Counted from the first letter of the stretch, positions 1-9,525 are shown. The stretch is 64,000 bases of DNA from Sphingomonadaceae bacterium (GCA_025359445.1 JANYGB010000051.1:62001-126000), one strand, 5' to 3'. Made by a program: numbers and translations. The notes: generated by a model not told the origin, from the sequence alone.

Positions 1-80
1 TTCCTACCGCGCCGCACGAATGTTGGGCGCAAGCGGCGAGAAGAGGCCGGTGCCGCTTGACTTGCCCGCCCCCGTCACTA

Positions 81-130
81 CTTGCAGCGCCGGGCCACGC
101 GGTCCCAACGCCGCGCGAGCTCTCTGCAAG
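81..130 (+). promoter_or_regulatory. structured 5' leader of serC
   Basis: CTTGCAG at 81-87 pairs perfectly with CTGCAAG at 124-130. An inner helix CGCGG (98-102) / CCGCG (111-115) closes an 8-nt loop. The 3' side of the outer helix runs into the Shine-Dalgarno AAGGAG at 128-133 upstream of the serC ATG at 142, so folding would hide part of the ribosome binding site. A structured RNA upstream of serC has been described in Alphaproteobacteria (the serC motif). Whether this is a member needs a covariance-model search; the pairing itself is directly visible. Confidence 0.5.
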
Positions 131-141
131 GAGAGACTTTG

Positions 142-1266
142 ATGACTGTACCAGTACCCGCGCGCAAACCTGCGCGTCCGTTCTTTTCTTCCGGTCCCTG
201 CGCCAAACCGCCGGGCTGGACCCCCGCAAAACTCAGCACCGAATCGCTTGGCCGTTCGCACCGCGCCAAGATCGGCAAGTCGCGGCTTGCGACCTGCATC
301 GACCTGATGCGCGAAGTGCTGCAATTGCCCGACACCCACCGCATCGGCATCGTCCCGGGGTCTGACACCGGCGCGTTCGAGATGGCGATGTGGACGATGC
401 TGGGGCAACGCGGCGTTACCGCGCTCGCTTGGGAAAGCTTCGGCGAGGGCTGGGTGACCGACGCGGTCAAGCAGCTCAAGATCGATCCCACCGTAATCCG
501 CGCCGACTATGGCCAGCTGCCCGATCTGACGCAGGTCAACTGGGACGACGACGTGCTGTTCACCTGGAACGGTACCACCTCGGGCGTGCGCGTGCCGAAT
601 GCCGACTGGATCGCCGCTGACCGCAAGGGCCTCAGCTTCGCCGACGCAACCAGCGCGGTGTTCGCTTACGACATTGATTGGGACAAGATCGATGTGGCGA
701 CGTTCAGCTGGCAGAAGGTGCTGGGCGGTGAGGGCGGCCACGGAGTGCTGATCCTCGGGCCGCGTGCGGTCGAGCGGCTGGAAAGCTATACCCCCGCCTG
801 GCCATTGCCCAAGGTGTTCCGGCTCGTTTCCAAGGGCGCGCTGACTGAGGGCGTGTTCAAGGGCGAGACAATCAACACCCCCTCGATGCTCGCGGTCGAA
901 GATGCGATTTTCGCGCTCGAATGGGCGAAGGGACTGGGCGGGCTGAAGGGCTTGCAGGCACGTTCGGACGCCAATGCCGCAGCGTTGCAGCAGATCGTTG
1001 CCGAGCGCAGCTGGCTCGGCAATCTGGCTGAAAATGCGGCGAGCCGTTCGAAGACCTCAGTCTGCCTGACGGTCGAAGGGGCGGACGAAGCCATGATCAA
1101 GGCGATGGCCGGGGCGCTCGAACAGGAAGGCGCGGCTTTCGACATCGCCGGTTACCGCGACGCTCCGCCGGGGCTGCGGATCTGGTGCGGCGCGACGGTT
1201 GATACCGCCGATATCGAAGCGCTCGGGCCATGGCTCGATTGGGCTTACGCGAACGCCAAGCAATAA
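142..1266 (+). CDS. serC: phosphoserine aminotransferase
   Basis: PLP enzyme converting 3-phosphohydroxypyruvate and glutamate to phosphoserine and 2-oxoglutarate, the second step of serine synthesis; also used in pyridoxal phosphate synthesis in many bacteria. The 374-residue protein begins MTVPVPARKPARPFFSSGPC, with the family's N-terminal FxxGP region. The PLP lysine is in FSWQKVLGGEGGHG (about K192). The ATG at 142 is chosen because AAGGAGAG lies 6-13 nt upstream; longer in-frame starts would run back through the leader helix. serA follows after a palindromic repeat, so the two serine genes probably form one unit. Confidence 0.95.
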   Translation: MTVPVPARKPARPFFSSGPCAKPPGWTPAKLSTESLGRSHRAKIGKSRLATCIDLMREVLQLPDTHRIGIVPGSDTGAFEMAMWTMLGQRGVTALAWESFGEGWVTDAVKQLKIDPTVIRADYGQLPDLTQVNWDDDVLFTWNGTTSGVRVPNADWIAADRKGLSFADATSAVFAYDIDWDKIDVATFSWQKVLGGEGGHGVLILGPRAVERLESYTPAWPLPKVFRLVSKGALTEGVFKGETINTPSMLAVEDAIFALEWAKGLGGLKGLQARSDANAAALQQIVAERSWLGNLAENAASRSKTSVCLTVEGADEAMIKAMAGALEQEGAAFDIAGYRDAPPGLRIWCGATVDTADIEALGPWLDWAYANAKQ

Positions 1267-1272
1267 CCGTTT

Positions 1273-1341
1273 CCCCGCGAAGGCGGGGACCTCAGGCCTC
1301 CAGGTCGCACCCAGCCGACCGAGGTCCCCGCCTGCGCGGGG
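1273..1341. repeat. palindromic intergenic repeat, CCCCGCG type
   Basis: Two 21-bp arms (1273-1293 and 1321-1341) are inverted copies with one mismatch, separated by 27 nt. The whole serC-serA gap is essentially this element. Each arm also contains its own small dyad (CCCCGC..GCGGGG). There is no T-run, so it is not a standard terminator. It resembles the mobile extragenic palindromes common in sphingomonad genomes (inference). Confidence 0.75.
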
Positions 1342-1360
1342 ACGCACAAGGATCAGAAAA

Positions 1361-2944
1361 ATGACCAAACCCCGCGTACTCATTTCCGATCAGATGGACC
1401 CCAAGGCCGAGCAGATCTTCCGCGAGCGCGGCTGCGATGTCGATGTGATCACCGGCAAGACTCCCGAGGAACTCGGCGAAATCATCGGGCAGTATGATGG
1501 CCTGGCGATCCGTTCGACCACCAAGCTGACCAAGGAGCTGATCGAGAAAGCGGTTCGGCTCAAGGTCGTTGGCCGCGCCGGGATCGGGGTGGACAATATC
1601 GATATCCCTGCTGCCTCGGTGAAGGGTATCGTGGTGATGAACACCCCGTTCGGCAATTCGATCACTACCGCCGAACACGCCATCGCGCTGATGTTCGCGC
1701 TGGCTCGCCAGCTGCCCGAAGCCAATGCCCAGACTCAAGCCGGCAAGTGGCCGAAGAACGATTTCATGGGGGTCGAAGTCACCGGCAAGACGCTCGGCCT
1801 GATCGGCGCGGGCAATATCGGCTCGATCGTCGCCAGCCGCGCGCTGGGGCTCAGGATGAAGGTCGTCGCGTTCGATCCGTTCCTTACCCCCGAACGCGCG
1901 GTGGAGATGGGCGTGGAGAAAGCCGATCTCGATACGCTGCTCGCCCGCGCCGATTTCATCACGCTGCACACGCCGCTCACCGACCAGACCCGCAACATCC
2001 TGAGCCGCGAAAACCTGGCCAAAACCAAAAAGGGCGTTCGGATCATCAACTGCGCGCGTGGCGGGCTGATCGACGAGGTGGCGCTGAAGGATGCGCTCGA
2101 TTCGGGCCAGGTTGCGGGCGCGGCGCTTGACGTGTTTGCCAAGGAACCGGCCAAGGAATCGCCGCTGTTCGGCACCCCCAATTTCATCTCAACCCCGCAC
2201 CTTGGGGCTTCGACCGACGAGGCGCAGGTCAACGTCGCTATCCAGGTGGCCGAGCAATTGTCCGATTATCTGGTCAACGGCGGGGTCACCAATGCGCTCA
2301 ACATGCCCTCGCTGAGCGCCGAGGAAGCGCCCAAGCTCAAGCCTTACATGGCACTGGCCGAACAGCTCGGCAGCCTCGTTGGCCAACTGACAACCGGCGC
2401 AATCCCGCGTATTTCGATCCACGCTGAGGGTGCCGCGGCCGAGCTTAACATCAAGCCGATCGTCGCCGCGGTGCTGGCCGGGTTCCTGCGGGTCCAGTCG
2501 GACACGGTCAACATGGTCAACGCGCCGTTCCTCGCCAAAGAGCGCGGCATGGAAGTGCGCGAGGTCAAGACCGAGAAGGCCGGGGACTATCAAACCTTGA
2601 TCCGGGTTTCGGTCAAAACCGAGGCGGGCGAACGCTCGGTAGCGGGTACGCTGTTCTCCAACGCCGAGCCGCGACTGGTCGAACTGTTCGGGATCAAGGT
2701 CGAAGCCGAACTGAACGGCCCGATGCTGTACATCGTCAACGAGGACGCGCCGGGCTTCATCGGCCGGATCGGGACTCTGCTAGGCGAAAACGCGATCAAC
2801 ATCGGCACCTTCAACCTGGGCCGCCGCGATGCGGGCGGCGAGGCGGTGCTGCTGCTCAGCGTTGACAGCGCGGTCCCGGCCCCGGTGCTCGAAGCGGCGC
2901 GGGGTATTGCGGGCGTCAAGCGGGTGATGGCGCTGGCGTTTTGA
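1361..2944 (+). CDS. serA: D-3-phosphoglycerate dehydrogenase
   Basis: First committed enzyme of serine synthesis (3-phosphoglycerate to 3-phosphohydroxypyruvate, NAD+). The 527-residue long-form protein has an N-terminal substrate domain, a Rossmann domain with GLIGAGNIGSIVASRA at about 147-162, the catalytic histidine in STPHLGAS (about H280), an intervening domain at about 320-450 and a C-terminal ACT domain starting near YIVNEDAPGFIGRIGTLLGE. ACT domains of this family usually sense serine. The ATG at 1361 follows AAGGATCAGAAAA. Its position after serC, across a repeat, fits co-expression. Confidence 0.96.
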   Translation: MTKPRVLISDQMDPKAEQIFRERGCDVDVITGKTPEELGEIIGQYDGLAIRSTTKLTKELIEKAVRLKVVGRAGIGVDNIDIPAASVKGIVVMNTPFGNSITTAEHAIALMFALARQLPEANAQTQAGKWPKNDFMGVEVTGKTLGLIGAGNIGSIVASRALGLRMKVVAFDPFLTPERAVEMGVEKADLDTLLARADFITLHTPLTDQTRNILSRENLAKTKKGVRIINCARGGLIDEVALKDALDSGQVAGAALDVFAKEPAKESPLFGTPNFISTPHLGASTDEAQVNVAIQVAEQLSDYLVNGGVTNALNMPSLSAEEAPKLKPYMALAEQLGSLVGQLTTGAIPRISIHAEGAAAELNIKPIVAAVLAGFLRVQSDTVNMVNAPFLAKERGMEVREVKTEKAGDYQTLIRVSVKTEAGERSVAGTLFSNAEPRLVELFGIKVEAELNGPMLYIVNEDAPGFIGRIGTLLGENAINIGTFNLGRRDAGGEAVLLLSVDSAVPAPVLEAARGIAGVKRVMALAF

Positions 2945-2953
2945 GAAAGAAAT

Positions 2954-3132
2954 GGTTCACGCAGAGATCGCGGAGAAGAAGTTGGAGGCGCAGAGGGGTC
3001 GAGAACGCCGCAGGCATTCAATCCGTATCGGGACAGTGCGCTACGACGCATCGTTGAATGGCAAAGCGGCTACGCCGCAAGCGCTACACCTCTGCGCCTC
3101 CCATTCTTCCTCAGCGTCCTCTGCGTGAACCC
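2954..3132. repeat. long palindromic repeat, TTCACGCAGAG type
   Basis: GGTTCACGCAGAG at 2954-2966 is mirrored by CTCTGCGTGAACC at 3120-3132. Further inward, GGAGGCGCAGAGG is mirrored by CCTCTGCGCCTCC. The ~180-bp element fills the serA-hisZ gap and has a short unpaired centre. This is a different family from the repeat between serC and serA. It ends just before T-rich CCCCTTTTTCTTTTTC, which could also help termination. Confidence 0.7.
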
Positions 3133-3179
3133 CTTTTTCTTTTTCGACACCGAACCAGGTCCCCGCTAAAGGCGCTTCC

Positions 3180-4301
3180 ATGGAATTCGACCGCGATCTG
3201 TTGCCCGAGGGGCTTGAAGACCGGCTGCCGCCAAGCGCGGCGGCGGCGGCGCGGGTTACGCGCGCGGTGCTCGATTGCCTCGATGGGCACGGTTACGACC
3301 GGGTCCAGCCGCCGACGCTTGAGTTCGAGAAATCGCTCGCCAGCCGCATGGCCGGGATCAGCCCGCGGCGGATGTTCCGCTTCGTCGATCCCGCGAGCTT
3401 GCGCACCCTGGCGCTCCGCAGCGACCTGACCCCGCAGCTTGGGCGGATCGCCTCAACCAGCCTGGCCAGCGCGGGGCGGCCGCTCAGGCTTTGCTATGCC
3501 GGGCAAGTCGTGACGATCAAGGGTGACGGGCTCGACCCGGCCCGCGAGCATCTGCAATTGGGCGCCGAACTGATCGGCGATGATAGTGTCGCGGCGGCGG
3601 GCGAAGTGGTCGCGGCGGCCATCGAAGCGCTCAGCGCCGCCGGGGCAACCGGGCTATCGGTCGATTTCACTTTGCCCGATCTGGTCGATACGCTGGCCGG
3701 AGTCGATGGCCTTGGGGCTTTGCCGTTGGATGCGGACACGATCGAAGCGGTGCGGCGCGAACTTGATGCCAAGGATGCTGGCGGATTGGTTGCAGCGGGC
3801 GGCGCGGCTTACCTGCCGCTGCTCACCGCCATCGGGCCTTTCGCCAGCGCGATAGAGCGCCTTGCCGCAATCGATGCTGGCGGCGCACTGGCCAGCCGGA
3901 TCGCGGCCTTGCGAGAAATTGCCGCGCGGGTGCAGGGCAAGGCGCGGCTCACGCTCGACCCGAGTGAGCGCCACGGGTTCGAATACCAGACCTGGTTCGG
4001 CTTCATGATCTATGCCGATGGCGTCCCGGGCTCGCTCGGGCGCGGCGGGAGCTATACGATCAGCCCGAGCGATGAGCCGGCGATCGGTTTTTCGCTTTAT
4101 CCCGACCGGCTGATCGATGCGTTGGCCGAGGCCGAACCACGGCGCGACAGCCTGTTCCTGCCGCTCGGTCATGATCCCGATCACGCTGCGCGGCTGCGCG
4201 CGATTGGCTGGCGAACGATCACGGCACTGGGCCCAGATTGCGATGCCAAGGCTTTGGGCTGTACTCATCAGTTGAGCGCGGGCGAAGCGGTCAAGCTCTG
4301 A
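3180..4301 (+). CDS. hisZ: ATP phosphoribosyltransferase regulatory subunit
   Basis: HisZ is a class II histidyl-tRNA synthetase paralogue that activates the short-form HisG enzyme, first step of histidine synthesis; it does not aminoacylate. The 373-residue protein has the class II core: motif 2-like FRFVDPASLRTLALRSDLTP (about 60-80), RLCYAGQVV, and late GFMIYADGVPGSLGRGGSY resembling the HisA/HisB motifs of HisRS. The anticodon-binding domain is reduced, as usual for HisZ. hisG is not in the window. The start ATG at 3180 follows AAAGGCGCTTCC. Confidence 0.88.
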   Translation: MEFDRDLLPEGLEDRLPPSAAAAARVTRAVLDCLDGHGYDRVQPPTLEFEKSLASRMAGISPRRMFRFVDPASLRTLALRSDLTPQLGRIASTSLASAGRPLRLCYAGQVVTIKGDGLDPAREHLQLGAELIGDDSVAAAGEVVAAAIEALSAAGATGLSVDFTLPDLVDTLAGVDGLGALPLDADTIEAVRRELDAKDAGGLVAAGGAAYLPLLTAIGPFASAIERLAAIDAGGALASRIAALREIAARVQGKARLTLDPSERHGFEYQTWFGFMIYADGVPGSLGRGGSYTISPSDEPAIGFSLYPDRLIDALAEAEPRRDSLFLPLGHDPDHAARLRAIGWRTITALGPDCDAKALGCTHQLSAGEAVKL

Positions 4302-4523
4302 CCGAGCTACGACGAACCGTGCATTTGCTGACTTGAGTTGCCCGCCAGATTTATCCACACGGGCCGGTCAGATGAACCCCCGTTCAGATAAGTGCTTCGA
4401 TAAATACCTCATCGCGAACAATTATTTCGTCGGAATTCGGCTCGTCTCAAGCAGCGCTTCGCATCAACTCAAAAACACCGTGTCAAGCTTTTGCGCCTTG
4501 GCCCGCGTTGTCATCTTGGCTGC

Positions 4524-5510
4524 ATGACGAACCGAACTGCTCTATCGCCCCTGGCTTGCACCGCGATTGCCGCTGTCCTCGCCATTGCTCCCACCACCGC
4601 TTTTGCGCAGGAAACTGCCGCGCAGACGGCGGCGCCCGATCCCGTGACTGCGGCTGATCCAGCACCGGCTGCCGCCGCCGCTGCGCCCGCGCCGATCATC
4701 ATTCCTGAAATGCGTGCCGCACCGGTCGTTCAGGCGGTTCCTGAACCGAGCGCTGCGCCCGAGCCTGCTGCGGCAACTACGGCAGCCACACCGGCCAGGG
4801 CCGCACCGCGACAGACTGCGCGCACTGTAGCGCCGGTAGCGGCCGCTGCTCCGGTCACGGCGCAAGCTCCGCCAGCACAAGTTGCTCAAGATGCGCCAGT
4901 TGCTGCGCCGGCAGAAATCTCACCGGTAGCCGCCATCGATCCCGCGCCGCAGCCGGCCGCTGCGCCCGCGCAGGACAACAGCACCGCGCTCGACCTTGGC
5001 CTACTGGGTCTGGTCGCGCTGGGCGGGGCAGGGGCCTATATCTTCGCACGCCGCCGCCGCGACGTGGCCCAGCCCGAAACCGTTTACAGCGACGAACGCT
5101 ACGCCGCGCCTGCGCCGGTAGTGACCGAGCCGGTCTCGGTGCAGACACCTTCGGCGTCCGCGTGGGTTCCGGTGGTTGCCACCAGCGCCGCTGCGCCGAT
5201 GATGTTCGAACGCCGACCGCTCGCCGCTAGCACCGCCGGTTCGGCAATCGCGCCGGGCCCACTGCCGACCGGACCAGCGCTGGCCGAATTGTTCGAGCAG
5301 ATGGCGCGCGCCGCGCCCGATGCGGAAAATCCGTTCAAGGGTGACAAGCGCCGCCGCGCGCGGGTACGCTGGTTGATGAAGCAGCACGAATACCGCTTGC
5401 GCGATGCCGCAGGCCAGAATGCGGAGGATCGCTTTGACTTCCGTACTTTCGCGGCGAGCACCAAGCAGGCCGAACCCGCGCGCATCCGCCGCGAGGTTGT
5501 CCCCGCCTGA
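4524..5510 (+). CDS. alanine/proline-rich exported membrane protein, unknown function
   Basis: The 328-residue protein begins MTNRTALSPLACTAIAAVLA, with a signal peptide and likely cleavage after AFA (AFA-QETAAQ). Residues about 25-150 are low-complexity Ala/Pro. A single transmembrane segment (DLGLLGLVALGGAGAYIFA, about 155-175) is followed by RRRRD, an inside-positive stop-transfer. The C-terminal part contains a basic, probably helical segment (FKGDKRRRARVRWLMKQHEY) that looks like the conserved functional part. Topology inferred: N-terminal region periplasmic, basic tail cytoplasmic. No known family is recognised. It is monocistronic, with a strong terminator after it. Confidence 0.75.
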   Translation: MTNRTALSPLACTAIAAVLAIAPTTAFAQETAAQTAAPDPVTAADPAPAAAAAAPAPIIIPEMRAAPVVQAVPEPSAAPEPAAATTAATPARAAPRQTARTVAPVAAAAPVTAQAPPAQVAQDAPVAAPAEISPVAAIDPAPQPAAAPAQDNSTALDLGLLGLVALGGAGAYIFARRRRDVAQPETVYSDERYAAPAPVVTEPVSVQTPSASAWVPVVATSAAAPMMFERRPLAASTAGSAIAPGPLPTGPALAELFEQMARAAPDAENPFKGDKRRRARVRWLMKQHEYRLRDAAGQNAEDRFDFRTFAASTKQAEPARIRREVVPA

Positions 5511-5546
5511 TCCTGCGCGGAGCTCACCGAGCAGCGCTCGCAACCC

Positions 5547-5580
5547 AAGCCCGGCCCTTACTCCTGGGGGCCGGGCTTTT
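5547..5580 (+). terminator. rho-independent terminator
   Basis: AAGCCCGGCCC (5547-5557) pairs perfectly with GGGCCGGGCTT (5568-5578) over 11 bp with a 10-nt loop and ends in TTTT. It lies 37 nt after the upstream stop codon. Because it begins with AA it could also act for the convergent hydrolase gene ending at 5584. Confidence 0.9.
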
Positions 5581-5583
5581 GCG

Positions 5584-6501
5584 TTACTGGCCGAACACCT
5601 GCTTTAGCCAGCTATCGACCACTGGGGTTGCGGCGAAGCTTGGGTCACCCAGGCTGCGGTTGATCTCGGCGTGACCGCGCAGGCCCTCGCCGGGGAAGCT
5701 CTGCCGGGCGACCTTGGTGCCGCCCGCCTTGAGCGCCGACTCAAGCGCGATGTTCTGCGCCACTCCGTCCTTGCGCTGGACGTGGATCAGCAGGAACGCG
5801 GGGGCGTTGGGCGCGGCCGCCTGCAAGGTGGGTGACAAAGCGTGCTGGCGAGCGGGGTCGGTCCCGAATGCCTCGATATAGGTATCGTGCATGAACTGGC
5901 CGCCATCGGCGATCTGCTTGGCAACGTCGTAAGCTGCGCCGTCGATCGGGATTACGCCCTGCACATTGGCGAAGCTCAGCCCAGCACCGCGCAGATATCG
6001 CTCGTCGGTGCCGACGAGCGCGACCAGATGTGCGCCTGCGCTGTGGCCCATCATCACGATTCGCGCGGGATCGATCCCCAGCGCAGCGGCGTGGCCGATT
6101 AGGTACCGGAGCGAGGCGGCAACATCCGCGGCCTCATCCTCGACGCTTGCGCCGGGCACCAGCCGGTAATTGATCGCGGCATAGGCATAGCCCTCGCCGG
6201 TGTAATGCGGGGCCTTCCAGTTGCCGCCAGCGTTGTCCTTGGTCCCGCGCTTCCAGCCGCCGCCGTGGACGAACACGATCAGCGGAGCGGGTCGCCGCGC
6301 CCCTTGCGCGGGCCAATAGTCCATCACTTGCAACGGGTCCTTGCCATAAGCGAAGGTCTGCTTGCCCGGCGCTTGGGGTGCCGCCGACGCGCCGCCGCGC
6401 TCCGCCAGCCGCGCGCGCAATCGGTCGCCCGGCGCGGCCTGCACCAGGGCCGACGCCGCCAGTGCACCGACCGCAAGGGTGCCAATAACAATCCGCTTCA
6501 T
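5584..6501 (-). CDS. exported alpha/beta hydrolase (carboxylesterase type)
   Basis: 305-residue serine hydrolase. The signal peptide [20 protein letters not shown] ends near QAA, so it is probably periplasmic. The oxyanion-hole motif [10 protein letters not shown] and the nucleophile elbow MMGHSAGAH are clear, and a late histidine occurs in [12 protein letters not shown]. The HGGGW plus GHSAG pair places it with the hormone-sensitive-lipase/BD-FAE-like esterases. The ATG at 6501 is chosen because it directly begins a signal peptide; longer in-frame starts add an implausible leader. Substrate unknown. It is divergent from purA. Confidence 0.85.
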   Translation of the reverse strand: MKRIVIGTLAVGALAASALVQAAPGDRLRARLAERGGASAAPQAPGKQTFAYGKDPLQVMDYWPAQGARRPAPLIVFVHGGGWKRGTKDNAGGNWKAPHYTGEGYAYAAINYRLVPGASVEDEAADVAASLRYLIGHAAALGIDPARIVMMGHSAGAHLVALVGTDERYLRGAGLSFANVQGVIPIDGAAYDVAKQIADGGQFMHDTYIEAFGTDPARQHALSPTLQAAAPNAPAFLLIHVQRKDGVAQNIALESALKAGGTKVARQSFPGEGLRGHAEINRSLGDPSFAATPVVDSWLKQVFGQ

Positions 6502-6674
6502 GCCTGTTCTCCCTGACCTGCCGCATTGATATCGGCTGTGCGGCGCGGTGCCAGTCCCGAATTGTTGCAGTTTGTCGCGGAAGCTGGGCAAAGGCGGGTA
6601 ATGCGCGATTGCCCCGCCGCGCGGCATGGCTTAGGGCGCGGCACGGATTTGACGCCTCTTTTGAAGGATTCTCC

Positions 6675-7979
6675 GTGGCCAATGTTACCGTGATCGGCGC
6701 CCAGTGGGGCGATGAGGGCAAGGGCAAGATTGTCGATTGGCTCGCCAGCCGCGCCGATGCCGTGGTCCGCTTTCAGGGCGGTCACAACGCCGGGCATACC
6801 TTGGTGGTCGGCGATCAGGTTTACAAACTCAGCCTGCTGCCCTCGGGGATCGTCACCGGCACGCTGTCGTTGATCGGCAACGGCGTGGTGCTCGATCCGT
6901 GGCACTTCCGCGACGAGGTGGCCAAGCTGCGCGGGCAGGGAGTGGAGATCAACCCGGATAACTTGCAAGTCGCCGAAAACGCCCCGCTGATCCTGCCGTT
7001 CCACCGCGATCTCGATGGCTTGCGCGAAGATGCCAGCGGCGCCGGGAAAATCGGCACCACACGGCGCGGGATCGGCCCGGCTTACGAAGACAAGGTCGGC
7101 CGCCGCGCGATCCGGGTCTGCGATCTGGCGCACCTGGATGATCTCGAGCCGCAGCTTGACCGGATTTGCGCACACCACGATGCTTTGCGCACCGGGTTTG
7201 GCCAGCCATCGATCGACCGCGCGCGGTTGCTCGCCGATCTGAGCGAGATTGCCGATTTCGTCCTGCCTTACGCCAAGCCGGTGTGGCGCACGCTTAACGA
7301 GGCCAAGAAAGCGGGCAAGCGCATCCTGTTCGAAGGCGCGCAGGGCGTGCTGCTCGATGTCGATCACGGGACGTACCCGTTCGTCACCAGCTCGAACACC
7401 GTCAGCGGCACTGCGGCCTCCGGATCGGGTCTCGGGCCGAGCGCGGCGGGGTTCGTGCTCGGGATCGTCAAAGCCTATACCACCCGCGTCGGCTCGGGTC
7501 CGTTCCCGACCGAGCTCGAGGACGAGATCGGCCAGAAGCTGGGCGAACGGGGCCATGAATTCGGCACCGTGACGGGCCGCAAGCGCCGCTGCGGCTGGTT
7601 CGATGCGGTGCTCACGCGGCAATCATGCGCGATCTCGGGCGTGACCGGAATTGCGCTGACCAAGGTCGACGTGCTTGACGGGTTTGAGACGGTGAAGATC
7701 TGCGTGGGCTACAAGCTGACCGGCAAAGACGGCGTCACCCGCGATCTCGACTATTTCCCCAGCCACTCCGCCGATCAGGCCGGAGTCGTGCCGGTTTACG
7801 AGGAAATGCCCGGCTGGAGCGAAACCACCGCCGGGGCACGCTCATGGGCGCAGCTGCCCGCGCAAGCGATCAAATATATCCAGCGCGTGCAGGAATTGAT
7901 CGAGACACCAGTGGCGCTGGTGAGCACTTCGCCCGAGCGGGAAGATACGATCCTGGTGCGCGATCCGTTTGTGGATTGA
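6675..7979 (+). CDS. purA: adenylosuccinate synthetase
   Basis: Forms adenylosuccinate from IMP, aspartate and GTP, the first step from IMP to AMP. The 434-residue protein starts at GTG 6675 ([20 protein letters not shown]), preceded by GAAGGA, giving the normal family length. Visible motifs: P-loop-like GDEGKGK (12-18), GGHNAGHT for IMP binding, [13 protein letters not shown], the PurA signature around [20 protein letters not shown], and [10 protein letters not shown]. The gene is monocistronic, and its stop is 3 nt from the end of a convergent gene. Confidence 0.96.
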   Translation: MANVTVIGAQWGDEGKGKIVDWLASRADAVVRFQGGHNAGHTLVVGDQVYKLSLLPSGIVTGTLSLIGNGVVLDPWHFRDEVAKLRGQGVEINPDNLQVAENAPLILPFHRDLDGLREDASGAGKIGTTRRGIGPAYEDKVGRRAIRVCDLAHLDDLEPQLDRICAHHDALRTGFGQPSIDRARLLADLSEIADFVLPYAKPVWRTLNEAKKAGKRILFEGAQGVLLDVDHGTYPFVTSSNTVSGTAASGSGLGPSAAGFVLGIVKAYTTRVGSGPFPTELEDEIGQKLGERGHEFGTVTGRKRRCGWFDAVLTRQSCAISGVTGIALTKVDVLDGFETVKICVGYKLTGKDGVTRDLDYFPSHSADQAGVVPVYEEMPGWSETTAGARSWAQLPAQAIKYIQRVQELIETPVALVSTSPEREDTILVRDPFVD

Positions 7980-7982
7980 AAC

Positions 7983-8795
7983 CTACTTCCCCACCACAAA
8001 CCCATAGGGAATATACAAAAACACCTCGGTGTTGCTCACTTGCGCCCAGGCGATCTCGCGGTCTAGGCCGGTGACGGAGACTTTGTAGTCGGTCCCATAG
8101 AACGTGCTCGCGTGTTGCGCGGAGCCAGCGATGCGGCGGTAGATTTCGTCGCGGTATTGTTCGGGGTTGATGATGGTCAGCGCCATCGGGCCGCTCTGGG
8201 TAATCTGCGAGCGGCCGGTGGCGGGCACGGCTTTGACGAAAGCCGAAATGCGGCGCTGGGCGTCGGCGATGGTGCCGGTCAGCTTGGTCTTGACCAGCAG
8301 CCGGATCGTGGCGGTGCTGCCGTCGTCCGCGAAGCCCGGTTTGACCTGACCGTTGCCGTTATCGTCATCATAGTCATCGTTGTCGTCTTCATCCTCGGCG
8401 ACCAGATCGGCTTGCCCGGCGAGGCCTGGGAACAGCACCTTCCAGTTGTCGCGGGTCACTTCGGTGACTTCAAGCTCGCCGGTGACGAGGCTGAGCCCGT
8501 CCTTTTTGGCCCGGTCGAGCGCGGCGAACAGCATTGCCTGCACCTCGCTGCGGCGCATCTCGGCCTCGCGCGAATCCGAGACGATCTCGATATGCCGCAC
8601 CGCGCCATCGGCCGGGCGGCGCAGTCCGATCACCGGACGCTTGTCGAGGTAAGACAGCTGGGTCATCACTGCCGGAAGCTTGTCAGTCCGCTTGCTCGCA
8701 GTGACGATGATCTCGCCGCCACTGTCATCCTGCGCCAGCATCGGGGTGGCAATCAGTGCCAGACTCAGAACGGCGATGCGCGCGAATAGTTTCAT
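7983..8795 (-). CDS. exported protein of unknown function, paralogue 1
   Basis: 270 residues with a signal peptide (MKLFARIAVLSLALIATPMLAQ). The next gene upstream (8815-9525) encodes a paralogue. Shared blocks are RPVIGLRRPADGAV (about 53-66), the REAEMRRSEVQAMLFAALDR helix, LTIINPEQYRD near 200, and the C-terminal WAQVSNTEVFLYIPYG. This copy carries an acidic insertion (VAEDEDDNDDYDDDNGNGQV, about 132-151) that the paralogue lacks; it could bind a divalent cation. No family is recognised. The mature N-terminus GGEIIVTASKR resembles a TonB-receptor plug start but no barrel follows. Confidence 0.75.
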   Translation of the reverse strand: MKLFARIAVLSLALIATPMLAQDDSGGEIIVTASKRTDKLPAVMTQLSYLDKRPVIGLRRPADGAVRHIEIVSDSREAEMRRSEVQAMLFAALDRAKKDGLSLVTGELEVTEVTRDNWKVLFPGLAGQADLVAEDEDDNDDYDDDNGNGQVKPGFADDGSTATIRLLVKTKLTGTIADAQRRISAFVKAVPATGRSQITQSGPMALTIINPEQYRDEIYRRIAGSAQHASTFYGTDYKVSVTGLDREIAWAQVSNTEVFLYIPYGFVVGK

Positions 8796-8814
8796 CGGCT
8801 TACTCCTGAGCGGA

Positions 8815-9525
8815 CTAGCGGGGATTGATATTGTAGCGGTAAGGCAGGAACAAGAAGACCTCGGTGCTGCTCACCTGCGACCACATCACCGGTAGGTCGA
8901 CGCCTGCAATGTTGAAGGTGAAACTGGGTCCGAACAGCGCAGCGTTGTGCTTTGCATCCTCAGCCACCAGCGTGATGATCCGGTCGCGGTATTGATCGGG
9001 ATTGATGACTGTCAAAGCGATCCCGCCGGAGGTATCGACCGTCGCGCGGCCTGCCTTTTTGAGCGAGGAGATGAAGGCCTGCAGCTTGATCTCGGCCGCC
9101 GTCGCCGATCCGTCGAGCCGGGTTTTGACCATTAGCTGGACACTGCTGGTGTCGACCCGCCCGCCATAGCCAAGCGGGAGCTCTTTGTAATTTGCGCGGG
9201 TGACCGGCTCCAGCTGGAAATTGCCAGAGACGAGCTCAACCCCTGCCGCCGCCGCACGGTCGATCGCGGTGAGCAGCACGGTGTGGATTTCTTCCTTGCG
9301 GGTCGCCGCGTCGCGCGTGTCGGAGTTAATCGTGAACGCCATCACCGCGCCGTCGGCCGGCCGCCGCAGCCCGACGACCGGGCGATCCTGGCGGTAAAAG
9401 GGCGCGTTCTGACACTGCGCGGTGACCAGCACTTCGCCAAATGCAGGCGCCTGATTATCTTGCGCCAGCGCTGCGGTGGTGCCCAGCATTGCCAGTGCAG
9501 CAAGGATTCCCGATCGCGTTTTCAT
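8815..9525 (-). CDS. exported protein of unknown function, paralogue 2
   Basis: 236 residues starting MKTRSGILAALAMLGTTAAL, with signal cleavage near ALAQ. It matches the downstream gene along its length: RPVVGLRRPADGAVMAF, a KEEIHTVLLTAIDRA helix, ALTVINPDQYRDRI, and C-terminal MWSQVSSTEVFLFLPYR. The two genes lie 19 nt apart on the same strand and are probably a tandem duplication transcribed together. The ATG at 9525 is chosen because the signal peptide begins there. The conserved terminal blocks suggest a secreted two-part fold; function unknown. Confidence 0.75.
   Translation of the reverse strand: MKTRSGILAALAMLGTTAALAQDNQAPAFGEVLVTAQCQNAPFYRQDRPVVGLRRPADGAVMAFTINSDTRDAATRKEEIHTVLLTAIDRAAAAGVELVSGNFQLEPVTRANYKELPLGYGGRVDTSSVQLMVKTRLDGSATAAEIKLQAFISSLKKAGRATVDTSGGIALTVINPDQYRDRIITLVAEDAKHNAALFGPSFTFNIAGVDLPVMWSQVSSTEVFLFLPYRYNINPR

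Noticed and set aside
4351..4359. TTATCCACA, a perfect DnaA-box consensus
   Set aside because: A single box without a cluster, AT-rich unwinding region or dnaA/parA nearby; not evidence for an origin.
4333..4527. 64-codon ORF between hisZ and the membrane protein
   Set aside because: No ribosome binding site and overlaps the real start of the next gene; composition is not coding-like.
7988..8795. TonB-dependent receptor reading of paralogue 1 from GGEIIVTASKR
   Set aside because: Only 270 residues, no plug or barrel; the resemblance is limited to a few N-terminal residues.
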